This document shows positions 1-8,178 of a stretch of 64,000 nucleotides of DNA, one piece after another. The DNA is taken from NCBI GenBank assembly GCA_049514575.1, contig JBEKUX010000007.1, positions 1 through 64,000 on the forward strand. Direction: 5' to 3'. Positions within the stretch are counted from its first letter, which is position 1, and each line of letters starts with the position of its first letter. The position numbers were made by a program, and so were the translations under genes. The DNA is from BOG-1184 sp049514575 (GTDB taxonomy: Bacteria; Fibrobacterota; Chitinivibrionia; Chitinivibrionales; Chitinispirillaceae). The notes under the pieces were generated by a model. That model saw nothing but the letters and a program-made list of their open reading frames with translations, made no database searches and was not told the DNA's origin.

Positions 1-78
1 ACCCGAACCCACAAGTATCTTTCAGTTTAATAAAATAGCGATCTACATCTTTTTCTATGTTTCAACGCAACTGAAGCT

Positions 79-166
79 TAAGGGTGGGGGTCAAACGAAG
101 TCCAATCCTGAATAATGTCGCCCACCCCACACCCAACCAACTGCCTTCAGCAAAAAAAAATATTTT
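79..166 (+). repeat. Dispersed intergenic repeat, family A copy 1
   Basis: This non-coding segment has a G-rich left part (AGGGTGGGGGTC near 81-92), a C-rich right part (CCCACCCCACACCC near 121-134) and a tail CTTCAGC followed by A-rich sequence. The same order of blocks occurs at 60790-60877 and, as two oppositely oriented copies, at 18524-18607 and 18675-18770. The G-rich and C-rich parts are complementary and could fold into a hairpin. No gene is seen in 1-323 apart from this repeat and an AT-rich stretch (about 155-320) that probably carries the promoter of the next gene. Confidence 0.6.
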
Positions 167-323
167 AAAATATTTATTATTATTATTATTTAAAAGTTAT
201 TAAATATACCTTAATCCAAAATCCAAGTCGCCTAATCATTGGCACTATCGAATCCCCTTGGCCAAGTGCTATTTTATCAAATTCATACACTATTGTGAAG
301 GTCTCTAATTTTAAAGAGGTTAT

Positions 324-1988
324 ATGAGCTATTACTACCTGGAAGTCACTCGCGGAGCAGAAATCGGCCGGCGCTATCTGCTGCCTGACGGTGCGGTCAG
401 CATCGGAAGGAGTTCGCAGAACACCATTGCCATTCATTCGTCGGAAAAAGGCGTGTCGGGCCACCACATGATCATTTACAAATCACCTGAACGTATCATG
501 GTGCAGGATCTCCAGAGCACCAATGGCACCTATGTCAATGAGGTGAAAATCACTGAAAAAGAGATCGCTGCCGGTGACGAACTCGGCTTCGGCAAGTCAG
601 GCCCGCGCCTCAAACTCATCGTTTCTGAATCCGAGCTGGATAATTCCCCGCAGAAATCGGAAAACACCTTTGATACCGGGCTGGTCACCCACGAGGACAT
701 GATCTCGCCGTTTCTGAAAAAAGTCTCAAGAGATGCGCTGCGGAAAGAGGGCAAGGATCCGCGCAGGTTCGATGTTTCGCCCCTCCGGGCCACGGGAAAA
801 AAGACCGGAGGGGACACGAGCTACACGTCGTATACCGCTGAGATGGAACAGAAACTGGTGGAAAAAAAACTTGACGCCGGTGATTTTCAGAAGCTCATGA
901 AAGACGGCAAACGGCTCGAACGCGTCCTCGAACGGGGCAGCCTGGGCCAGACGCAGACCAACATGCTGCGGACGATGTATGACGCCAACAAGAACACGCG
1001 GCGCAAATGGCTCTATGCGGTTGCCGCCATTCTTGCCGTGTCGGTGTCGGTCGCCGCGTTTTTCGCCGTACGCGCCTACCAGTACCGCCGGATCATGGAA
1101 AAAGCGCAGATTATCAGGAAAGATCTTGACGAATACGATAACCGCATTGCTTCGGCGAAGAACAACCCCGATGCAAACAAGGACGACCTGGAAAAACTCG
1201 TCGGGGAACTGGAGGTCAAGGAAAAATCCTTGTCATCGATCCAGAACCGGCTCGATCAGGACGACTTCGGGAAATTTTATTCCGACCCTCTCGAACGGAC
1301 CATCGACCAGATCCTGATGCGGTTCGGGGAAGCGGACTACCACATTCCCAAGGAGATGCTGAGCCGCGTCAAGTACCACATCGGCGTGTACACCGGCAGC
1401 CTGCACGACGTCATCGGGAGGTACATCAAACGTAAAGATAAATATTTCCCCATGATCCAGCGGACGTTCAAAGAAAAAAACCTTCCCGTCGAACTTGCGT
1501 ATGTGTCGATGCTCGAAAGCGGCTTTAATCCGATGGCGCTGAGCGCCGTCGGCGCCCGCGGTCTGTGGCAATTCATGCCTGCCACCGCGAAACAGTTCGG
1601 GCTTACCGTCAACGAGACCGTGGACGATCGGACCGATCCGGCAAAGGCGACCGTTGCCGCCGCGCAGTATTTCAAAGAGCTGATCGGCATGTTCGGAGGC
1701 AAAAGCTCGGTCATGCTCTGTATGGCGGCCTACAATGCCGGCGAAGGACGGATCCTGAACGCGCTGCGAAAGATCGACGACCCCATGCGCAACCGCGATT
1801 TCTGGTATATGTACCGCATGGGATACCTTGCCGAAGAGACCAACGAATACATCCCCCGCGTTATCGCCCTCATGATCATCTCCGAAAACCCGCAGAAGTA
1901 CGGTTATGCCGCAATTACCCCGGATACCGGCACGCTTGAATCCGCGAACGATTTTGTCGATTTAAGAAAACTTGACAACAAACAATAA
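324..1988 (+). CDS. FHA domain-lytic transglycosylase fusion, membrane-anchored
   Basis: This 554-residue protein starts with a forkhead-associated (FHA) phosphothreonine-binding domain (residues about 1-100; GRSSQN, SGHH and STNGTYVN motifs). A charged linker follows, then one transmembrane helix near residues 230-250, a short coiled region, and a C-terminal SLT lytic transglycosylase domain (about 370-530). The SLT domain has catalytic Glu398 in MLESGFNP, then GARGLWQFMPATA and AAYNAGEGR. The topology puts FHA in the cytoplasm and the peptidoglycan-cleaving domain in the periplasm, so wall cleavage may be tied to Ser/Thr kinase signalling; that link is inferred. The ATG is preceded by AAAGAGGTTAT. 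No kinase gene is adjacent. Confidence 0.88.
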   Translation: MSYYYLEVTRGAEIGRRYLLPDGAVSIGRSSQNTIAIHSSEKGVSGHHMIIYKSPERIMVQDLQSTNGTYVNEVKITEKEIAAGDELGFGKSGPRLKLIVSESELDNSPQKSENTFDTGLVTHEDMISPFLKKVSRDALRKEGKDPRRFDVSPLRATGKKTGGDTSYTSYTAEMEQKLVEKKLDAGDFQKLMKDGKRLERVLERGSLGQTQTNMLRTMYDANKNTRRKWLYAVAAILAVSVSVAAFFAVRAYQYRRIMEKAQIIRKDLDEYDNRIASAKNNPDANKDDLEKLVGELEVKEKSLSSIQNRLDQDDFGKFYSDPLERTIDQILMRFGEADYHIPKEMLSRVKYHIGVYTGSLHDVIGRYIKRKDKYFPMIQRTFKEKNLPVELAYVSMLESGFNPMALSAVGARGLWQFMPATAKQFGLTVNETVDDRTDPAKATVAAAQYFKELIGMFGGKSSVMLCMAAYNAGEGRILNALRKIDDPMRNRDFWYMYRMGYLAEETNEYIPRVIALMIISENPQKYGYAAITPDTGTLESANDFVDLRKLDNKQ

Positions 1989-2026
1989 ATATATAAAAAC
2001 TAATGGTAGGGGAACGCTCCGCATGA

Positions 2027-2116
2027 GCCTGCCACCGGCAGGCGCGAATCCCTGGCCTCAACCAATGCTTTGCATTGTTTTCGGCACACCCCAATCTCCT
2101 AGGGGCTCCGCCCCTA
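2027..2116. repeat. Cluster of three hairpins downstream of the FHA-transglycosylase gene
   Basis: Three perfect stems lie in the 229-bp gap: GCCTGCC/GGCAGGC (2027-2043), CAATGC/GCATTG (2063-2077) and TAGGGGC/GCCCCTA (2100-2116). No reading frame of note is present. The arrangement resembles palindromic extragenic repeat sequence; its copy number elsewhere in the genome cannot be judged from this window. Confidence 0.5.
2063..2081 (+). terminator. Possible Rho-independent terminator
   Basis: A six-base-pair stem (CAATGC/GCATTG, loop TTT) is followed directly by TTTT about 75 bases after the preceding stop codon. The stem is short and only moderately GC-rich, so this is a weak call. Confidence 0.35.
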
Positions 2117-2217
2117 AGACCCCAAGCGAAATAAATTCTTGAACCAAAAACACCCCTTGAAAAATATCCGACAAGACTTATATTATTCCATTATATCATA
2201 ACAATTAATAATATCTC

Positions 2218-3201
2218 ATGTCAAAATATGCTTCGTACACATACTTGACAGACAAAGAATGGGACGAGAAGATAGCGGAACTCGACCGCATCGCCTCATC
2301 GTGCGCTCTTTGTCCGCGGAAGTGCGGGGTCAACAGACTGATGAGCGAAACCGGCTTCTGCGGTGCGCCGGGAGGGCTTGTCATTTCCAGCATCTTCCCG
2401 CACCACGGGGAGGAACCGCCCATTTCCGGCAAAGGCGGATCAGGCACCGTTTTCTTCACCTACTGCACGCTCAAGTGCCTCTTTTGCCAGAACTATCAAC
2501 TCTCCCATCTGGCCGAAGGCGTGCCATACACTCCTTCGGAACTGGCTGAAAAAATGCTTGGATTGCAGAACATGGGCTGCCATAATATCAACCTTGTGAC
2601 GCCGACCCATTTCCTGCCGTGGATACTGAAAGCGCTAAAAGAAGCATCACGGAACGGCCTGACAGTCCCCATTGTTTACAATTGCGGAGGCTATGAACTT
2701 GCTTCGGTCATGTCGCTCCTGGCAGGCATCGTTGACCTATATCTGCCGGACATGAAGTACGGGAGCAACGCTGAAGCAAAACGCTACTCGAGCGCGCCCG
2801 ATTACGTGGACATCAACCGCACCGCGGTCCGCGAAATGTTCCGGCAGGTGGGTCCGCTGCGATTGGACAACAACGGTATCGCATTCCGCGGCCTCTGCAT
2901 CCGCCATCTGGTACTTCCTGAAGACGAGGCCGGCACCATGGATATTTTTGATTTTCTCACGTCCACGTTCGATTCTCACGACCTTTATATCAGCCTCATG
3001 GCCCAGTACCGCCCGCTCTACCGCGCCGAAGAGTTCCCTGAAATTAACCGGACCGTCACCTTTGAAGAATATGAGCCATTGCGGCAAAAATTCATCGAGG
3101 CCGGGTTCAGCGGGTTTTACCAGGAAATTTTAAAAATGGACAAAAATTTTGTAATTGATTTTAAAAAGAGGAAAAGCGAAAGACTAACTGGGGATAAATG
3201 A
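2218..3201 (+). CDS. Radical SAM protein, PflA-like (PflX/COG1313 type)
   Basis: This 327-residue protein has an N-terminal Cys-rich stretch (Cys29, Cys32, Cys36, Cys48) and then the radical SAM cluster motif CTLKCLFC (Cys83, Cys87, Cys90). It continues as a pyruvate formate-lyase activase-like barrel (VTPTHFLPWILKAL, YNCGGYE, DLYLPDMKYG). Family members cleave S-adenosylmethionine to make a radical, but this subgroup's substrate is not known. The sequence between the upstream hairpins and the ATG contains TTGAAA and a TATATT/TATTAT-like box, which could be a sigma-70 promoter. No glycyl radical enzyme is nearby, so calling it an activase would be speculation. Confidence 0.85.
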   Translation: MSKYASYTYLTDKEWDEKIAELDRIASSCALCPRKCGVNRLMSETGFCGAPGGLVISSIFPHHGEEPPISGKGGSGTVFFTYCTLKCLFCQNYQLSHLAEGVPYTPSELAEKMLGLQNMGCHNINLVTPTHFLPWILKALKEASRNGLTVPIVYNCGGYELASVMSLLAGIVDLYLPDMKYGSNAEAKRYSSAPDYVDINRTAVREMFRQVGPLRLDNNGIAFRGLCIRHLVLPEDEAGTMDIFDFLTSTFDSHDLYISLMAQYRPLYRAEEFPEINRTVTFEEYEPLRQKFIEAGFSGFYQEILKMDKNFVIDFKKRKSERLTGDK

Positions 3202-3203
3202 AT

Positions 3204-3359
3204 TCATTTTCCATTTTTATTCAACGATTTATCAATACTTCCCGCATGTTTATCGGTAACCTTCATGAAAAACCTCGCAAAGGCGTAAATAATGCGCAGG
3301 ATAATCAGTAGTAGCAGGACTTTCCAGTACCACGCGACCTTTTTTTTTCTCCAGAACAT
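3204..3359 (-). CDS. Small single-pass membrane protein, unknown
   Basis: This 51-residue protein begins MFWRKKKVAWYWK and has one hydrophobic helix (about residues 13-31). Its C-terminal tail is charged and hydrophilic. The start at 3359 is chosen because GAGGAG lies about 8 bases upstream; a longer open frame extends to 3464 but would run through the 3426-3454 palindrome. The gene is convergent with the radical SAM gene, with two bases between their ends. I do not recognise a family. Confidence 0.5.
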   Translation of the reverse strand: MFWRKKKVAWYWKVLLLLIILRIIYAFARFFMKVTDKHAGSIDKSLNKNGK

Positions 3360-3425
3360 GACCGTTGTCTCCTCGTGTATTTTTATGAAGACGATAAATA
3401 TACAATTCGGGCAGGGAATTTTAAC

Positions 3426-3454
3426 GTAGAGACAGGTTTTAACCCTGTCTCTAC
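3426..3454. repeat. Perfect 11-bp inverted repeat (hairpin element)
   Basis: GTAGAGACAGG and its exact reverse complement CCTGTCTCTAC are separated by seven bases. Hairpins beginning GTAGAGAC are a recurrent kind of small mobile or REP-like palindrome in bacterial genomes, which I offer only as a resemblance. It lies between the small membrane protein and the glycosylase gene. Confidence 0.55.
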
Positions 3455-3488
3455 ATTGAACCAAAAAGAAGGTAACGTCGTTCCGATT

Positions 3489-4313
3489 ATGAGTCGACCA
3501 CTAACTACCTCATCTATCCGGCAATTCAGAAAAACCGTTTATAATCACTTTAAAAGCCACGGCCGTAGCCTCCCCTGGCGCCGGGATTATGATCCCTATC
3601 ACGTCTTTGTTTCCGAAATCATGCTTCAGCAGACACAGGCAGACCGCGTTGCGGCCAAGTTCGATATTTTTATCAGTAAACTCCCTGATTTTTCAGCGCT
3701 TGCCAAAGCGCCGCTCAAAAAAATCCTTCGACTCTGGCAGGGGCTCGGTTACAACAGGAGGGCGCTCCACCTTAAACGGGCCGCTCAAATTATTATAAAA
3801 GAACATGCCGGGAAACTCCCCTCTTCCCCGGAAATTCTGGAAATGCTACCGGGAATCGGTACGGCAACAGCCGCATCTATTGCTGCTTTTGCCTTTAATA
3901 AACCGGTTGTTTTTCTGGAGACGAACATCCGGACAATTCTGATCCACCATTTTTTCAAAGATAAAAAATCAGTACATGATGAAAAACTCCTGCCCCTCGC
4001 GGAAAGGCTTCTCGACAGGAAAAATCCCAGGAAATGGTACTCTGCGCTCATGGACTACGGGACAATGCTGAAAAAACACTACGGCAATGACTCGTACCGC
4101 AGCGTTCACTATAAGAAGCAAACACGTTTTGAAGGATCGAAAAGACAGAAACGAGGTAAAATACTGCGCTTATTGTTGGACCATAAACCGTTGACTTTTA
4201 ATCAGATTTCAAAACGTCTTGAAATACCCTCGCGCCGATTAAACATAATACTGGGTGAACTGATCGCAGATAAAATCGTTGCCAAATCAAAAAACCGCTT
4301 CCTTATCGCATAG
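3489..4313 (+). CDS. mutY: MutY-like A/G mismatch DNA glycosylase, cluster-less
   Basis: This HhH-GPD glycosylase of 274 residues carries LPWRRDYDPYHVFVSEIMLQQTQ, with catalytic Glu43, and the helix-hairpin-helix LPGIGTATAAS (about 121-131). The motif that normally holds the catalytic Asp reads LETNIR, with Glu144 at that position. The protein contains no cysteine at all, so the MutY [4Fe-4S] cluster is absent, and so is the C-terminal NUDIX-like domain. A short winged-helix-like tail follows residue 215. The GTG-started frame from 3375 runs through a palindrome, so ATG 3489 is preferred. It may act on A:8-oxoG, but specificity cannot be settled from sequence. Confidence 0.75.
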   Translation: MSRPLTTSSIRQFRKTVYNHFKSHGRSLPWRRDYDPYHVFVSEIMLQQTQADRVAAKFDIFISKLPDFSALAKAPLKKILRLWQGLGYNRRALHLKRAAQIIIKEHAGKLPSSPEILEMLPGIGTATAASIAAFAFNKPVVFLETNIRTILIHHFFKDKKSVHDEKLLPLAERLLDRKNPRKWYSALMDYGTMLKKHYGNDSYRSVHYKKQTRFEGSKRQKRGKILRLLLDHKPLTFNQISKRLEIPSRRLNIILGELIADKIVAKSKNRFLIA

Positions 4314-4328
4314 CATATTTTCATAACC

Positions 4329-4973
4329 ATGAAAATTCCAGAAACGTTCGGACTTTATTCTATCCTCACCGACCCGGTCAAAGGCTACGAATATACCGCG
4401 AAGCTTTTCGTGGACTATAAAATTGCCTTTATCCAGCTCCGGATAAAAAATAAACCGTTATCGGTTATCAGAAAAATCGCTGAAAATTTGCGTTCGATCA
4501 CTGCGGGCAGCGCTTCGAGGCTCATTATCAACGATTATCCGGATGTCGCTGCCGCGACCGGCGCCGACGGCGTTCATATCGGACAGTGCGATATGCCCTA
4601 TGAAAAAACCCGTTCGATCGTAGGCCTTAACGCGGTCATCGGCATTTCCACACACTCTCCCGACCAGACCCTTCGGGCCTGCAGGCTTAAGCCGGACTAT
4701 ATCGGCATCGGACCGGTCTACCCCACACCGACTAAAGAGAAGCCCGACCGGGTGATCGGTATCAAAGGAATGGAAGAGATGCTTGCGCTGGCCACAGTCC
4801 CGGCCGTCGTTATCGGCGGGATCGACATGACCAACCTTCGGGACGTGCTTAATGCAGGCGCGCGGAATTTCTGCATGGTGCGGCAGTTGATGCAGGCAGA
4901 AGATCCGGAAAAGGTATTGAAAGAGGTCTTTAAAATTTACGAGGAATATTTTCCGGGCACGAACACACAGTAA
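4329..4973 (+). CDS. thiE: Thiamine-phosphate synthase
   Basis: This 214-residue TIM-barrel protein couples HMP pyrophosphate with thiazole phosphate to give thiamine monophosphate in the cytoplasm. Diagnostic segments are QLRIKNK, LIINDYPDVAAATGADGVHIGQ, GISTHS, DYIGIGPVYPTPTKE and AVVIGGI. The length is normal for ThiE. It lies 15 bases after mutY and may be co-transcribed. No other thiamine gene and no TPP riboswitch were seen nearby. Confidence 0.9.
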   Translation: MKIPETFGLYSILTDPVKGYEYTAKLFVDYKIAFIQLRIKNKPLSVIRKIAENLRSITAGSASRLIINDYPDVAAATGADGVHIGQCDMPYEKTRSIVGLNAVIGISTHSPDQTLRACRLKPDYIGIGPVYPTPTKEKPDRVIGIKGMEEMLALATVPAVVIGGIDMTNLRDVLNAGARNFCMVRQLMQAEDPEKVLKEVFKIYEEYFPGTNTQ

Positions 4974-5125
4974 ATCTCCTCCACGAGCACCTCTCCGGAA
5001 ACGGTGATTTTCAGGGAATATCCAAACAAATTATAAACGGAATACAAGTATGCGACATCGGCGGCCTGGGCGACCCGGCCCTTTGCGGGGGAACGCCCAA
5101 AATTTCTTGATTTTTTTATATATGA
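4974..5125. other. Convergent gap with a short start-less open frame on the minus strand
   Basis: The gap between thiE and the mlaF-like gene holds no recognisable gene. One minus-strand frame stays open from about 5110 to a TAA at 4937-4939, with natural-looking amino-acid content (AADVAYLYSVYNLFGYSLK). It has no ATG near its beginning and overlaps the end of thiE, so it could be a decayed gene end or chance. Confidence 0.25.
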
Positions 5126-5992
5126 TTATTTCTGCCCCGGCAGCGTAAATTTTTTATTGATAAAATTCTCCCCCCCGCCGGTATACTCGTCCGGCCGGCC
5201 GGCATCATACGGCGCTGCGTAGGTCTCTTCCCCTTCAACCGCATAGTACATTTTCCGCTGGCCGCGGATGAACTGCTGGATATAGGGATCGCGGGACTTC
5301 CGGATTTCTCCCGTCGTTCCGGTGAAAATGATCTTCCCTTCATGGATCATGGCCATCCGGTCTGCAACTTTATAGGCGGAAGTAATATCGTGCGTTACCA
5401 CAATCGAGGTCATCTGAAGGCGTTCGCGGAGGGAAAGGATCAGGTCATTGATCTTGTCGGTCATGATCGGATCGAGCGCCGAGGTCGGCTCATCGTACAG
5501 CATGATTTCGGGCCTCATCACGAGCGCCCGGGCGAGTCCGACGCGGCTGCGCATGCCTCCCGACAGTTCCGCCGGCATTTTTGTCTTGAATATTTCTTTT
5601 AAGCCGACCTTTTCGAGCGATTCGCCCACCACCGCATGGATTTCCGATTCGCTCATGCCGCTGTGCTCGCGCAGCGGGAACGCAAGGTTTTCCCCCACAT
5701 TCATCGAATCGAACAGCGCCGCTCCCTGGAAAAGAATCCCGAAGCGCCGGCGGTACGCGTCGAAATCCGATGGCCGGGTGGTCGGCGATGAAATTACTTT
5801 TCCGTCAAGCAGGATGCGTCCGCCGTCCGGGAATATGAGACCGATGATATGGCGGAACAAAACGGTCTTGCCGCTTCCCGACTGACCGATAATACAGAGG
5901 ATCTCGCCTTTGTGCACCTCAAGATTTATATCATCCAGCACGATCTGGCTGCCGAAGTGCTTCTTGAGGTGTTCTATTTCTAGAAGTGCCAT
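5126..5992 (-). CDS. mlaF: ABC transporter ATPase, MlaF-like (phospholipid trafficking)
   Basis: This 288-residue ATPase has Walker A GQSGSGKT, signature ELSGGM, Walker B IMLYDEPTSALD and the switch histidine in VVTHD. It pairs with the MlaE-type permease six bases upstream to move lipids between inner and outer membrane. The C-terminal 40 residues beyond IRGQRK are poorly conserved and Gly/Tyr-rich. The periplasmic MCE subunit (MlaD) that normally completes the complex is not in this window. Confidence 0.88.
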   Translation of the reverse strand: MALLEIEHLKKHFGSQIVLDDINLEVHKGEILCIIGQSGSGKTVLFRHIIGLIFPDGGRILLDGKVISSPTTRPSDFDAYRRRFGILFQGAALFDSMNVGENLAFPLREHSGMSESEIHAVVGESLEKVGLKEIFKTKMPAELSGGMRSRVGLARALVMRPEIMLYDEPTSALDPIMTDKINDLILSLRERLQMTSIVVTHDITSAYKVADRMAMIHEGKIIFTGTTGEIRKSRDPYIQQFIRGQRKMYYAVEGEETYAAPYDAGRPDEYTGGGENFINKKFTLPGQK

Positions 5993-5998
5993 GTGTCT

Positions 5999-6799
5999 TT
6001 ATAATACCAGAACGGCAATGACAAAGTCAAATATGAGAATAAGCACCGCTGCGGTGATGACTGCCCTGGTGGTTGCGGTTCCGACGCCTTCGGCCCCGCC
6101 TTGGGCCTCAAAACCGAAGTGCGCTCCGGTAAGCGCAATGACAGCGCCGAATACCATGGTTTTTATCACGCCGACATACAGGTCGTTTGCGTCGAAAAAC
6201 AGACGCAGGCCGCTCAGGTACTCGTGCATCGTCATATCGACGGAAATCGCCACGGTGACCATGGAACCCAGAAAGGCGACGAACTCACCCCATATGACGA
6301 GTATGGGCAGCATGATGATGCAGGCCATGGCCTTGGGCACGATGAGGTAGCGGATCGGGTCGAGACGCAGGACCTGCATGGCGTCAAGCTGTTCCGTCGT
6401 TTTCATGGAGCCGATCTCAGCCGCGATGCCGGTCGCGACACGGCCGGCCACCACCATGCTGGTGATCACCGGCCCGAGTTCGGTCGTCAGGCTTTTGCAC
6501 ACTAGCACTCCAAGGTACCGCATCGGAACGATGCCGCCCATCTGGTACACCGCCTGGATGACGGTCTCGGACCCTAAAAATATCGCCACGACCGAAACGA
6601 GCGGCAGCGACTCCACGCCGAGGTCCCACATCTGTACGATCGTAAGGCCTGGATTCCTAAAAAGCAAGTAGCTCCGCGCGAATGTTCTGCCGGACAGCAC
6701 GGAAAACCGGTACACGTTCAGAATTAAACGCGCCGCCGCCCCGGCCAAAAGAAGGGCCGACTCTCCGGTGATCGCGACAAAACGGATAATACCGGTCAA
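5999..6799 (-). CDS. mlaE: MlaE-family ABC permease
   Basis: This 266-residue integral membrane protein shows the MlaE family segments VVAIFLGSETVIQA, GPVITSMVVAGRVATGIAAE and GSMKTTEQLDAMQVLRLDP, in which EIGSMKTTEQIDA is the coupling-helix motif. It forms the membrane part of the lipid transporter with the ATPase just downstream. Its start overlaps the end of dnaB by four bases (ATGA type). Confidence 0.9.
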   Translation of the reverse strand: MTGIIRFVAITGESALLLAGAAARLILNVYRFSVLSGRTFARSYLLFRNPGLTIVQMWDLGVESLPLVSVVAIFLGSETVIQAVYQMGGIVPMRYLGVLVCKSLTTELGPVITSMVVAGRVATGIAAEIGSMKTTEQLDAMQVLRLDPIRYLIVPKAMACIIMLPILVIWGEFVAFLGSMVTVAISVDMTMHEYLSGLRLFFDANDLYVGVIKTMVFGAVIALTGAHFGFEAQGGAEGVGTATTRAVITAAVLILIFDFVIAVLVL

Positions 6800-8178
6800 A
6801 AACCTTCCGCTCCTTCCATTACCCGTTCCGAAAGATTATCGAATCGGGCATAATCCTTGAGGAATGCGAGTTTCGCGGTGCCGATCGGTCCGTTTCGCTG
6901 TTTGCCCATGATGATTTCGGCGATTCCTTTGAGGTGTTCGTCTTCCTTATTGTACATTTCTTCACGGTAGACGAACATGACGACGTCGGCGTCCTGTTCT
7001 ATGGCGCCGGATTCACGGAGATCGGAGAGGAGCGGACGGTGGTCGGTGCGTAGCTCGGGCGAACGGGAAAGCTGAGACAGCACGATTACCGGAACATCAA
7101 GCTCCTTGGCCACCCCCTTGAGCGACCTCGAGATCTGTGAAATTTCCTGCTGTCTACTTTCTATCTTTCCGGTCGAACCCATGAGTTGCAGATAATCAAC
7201 GATGACAAGCTCCAGATTGCTCTGGGCCTTGAGCCGGCGCGCCTTGGCACGCAACTCCAGTACCGTGATACCGGGCGTATCGTCGACAAAGATAGGCGCT
7301 TCGGCCAGCGGCCCTGCGGCCAGCCCCAGCTTGGGACGATCGCGGAGCGGCAGTTTGCCGCTCCGGAGTGCGTGCATGCTTACCCGCGCCTCGGAGCAGA
7401 GCAGGCGCTGTGCGAGCTGCTGTTTCGACATTTCAAGCGAGAAAATTGCTGTCGGATGCTTTCCGTGAATGGCGGCATTTGCCGCGACCGAAAGACAGAA
7501 CGAGGTTTTTCCCGTGGACGGACGGCCGGCCACGATGACAAGGTCGCCTTTCTGAAGACCGGTGGTCAATTCGTCCAATTCGTTGAATCCGGTAAGCACA
7601 CCCCTGAAGTTTCCTTTCGCATAACCCTCGATCTCCTCAAAGGTGTGGGGAAGGAGCTGGCCAACGCTCTCGAACCGGTTTTTGATCCGCGATTCCGCAA
7701 CACCGAAGATCTTTGACTCTGCTTTGTCAAGAACTTCCTGGGCCTCGACCTCGGTATTGAAGCAATCGGTGGTGATTTCGGCGGCCGTGGTGATGAGCTC
7801 CCGCAGCGTGCCCTTTTCCCGCAGAATTTTCGAATAGTGCTCCACGTTGGCGGAGGTAGCGATGCTTTCGGCAAGTTCGCCGAGGTACGCTTCCTCGCCA
7901 ACGGACTCGAGCCATTGTTTTTTACGGAGAGTCTCGGTCAGCGTCACCAAATCGATGGGAGTGTTCTTTTCGAACATCTCCTTCATGCACTGGAATATCT
8001 TGCGGTTGGCGCCCGAATAAAAAGCGCTTTCGTCGAGCAGTTCAAAGACCGTTGCCACCGCGTGTTCGTCGATGAGCATGGAACCTAAAACCGTACGCTC
8101 AACGTCGAGCGCCTGCGGCGGAATACGCTCGGCCGAAGCAGTGTCCATCGATGTCTGGGAAGTATTAGGGAATGCCAT
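6796..8178 (-). CDS. dnaB: Replicative DNA helicase DnaB
   Basis: This 460-residue hexameric 5'-3' helicase unwinds DNA at the replication fork. The N-terminal domain starts at PPQALDVERTVLGSMLID. The RecA-like core has Walker A GRPSTGKTS, LFSLEMS, Walker B LVIVDYLQLM and the DLRESGAIEQDADVVMFVYR segment. No intein is visible and the length is normal. The gene overlaps the uracil-DNA glycosylase gene by 14 bases and mlaE by four, so the block is probably one transcript. Confidence 0.95.
   Translation of the reverse strand: MAFPNTSQTSMDTASAERIPPQALDVERTVLGSMLIDEHAVATVFELLDESAFYSGANRKIFQCMKEMFEKNTPIDLVTLTETLRKKQWLESVGEEAYLGELAESIATSANVEHYSKILREKGTLRELITTAAEITTDCFNTEVEAQEVLDKAESKIFGVAESRIKNRFESVGQLLPHTFEEIEGYAKGNFRGVLTGFNELDELTTGLQKGDLVIVAGRPSTGKTSFCLSVAANAAIHGKHPTAIFSLEMSKQQLAQRLLCSEARVSMHALRSGKLPLRDRPKLGLAAGPLAEAPIFVDDTPGITVLELRAKARRLKAQSNLELVIVDYLQLMGSTGKIESRQQEISQISRSLKGVAKELDVPVIVLSQLSRSPELRTDHRPLLSDLRESGAIEQDADVVMFVYREEMYNKEDEHLKGIAEIIMGKQRNGPIGTAKLAFLKDYARFDNLSERVMEGAEGF

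Noticed and set aside
4937..5110. Possible minus-strand gene after mlaF
   Set aside because: It has natural-looking residues but no start codon at its beginning and it overlaps thiE; support is too weak for a gene call.
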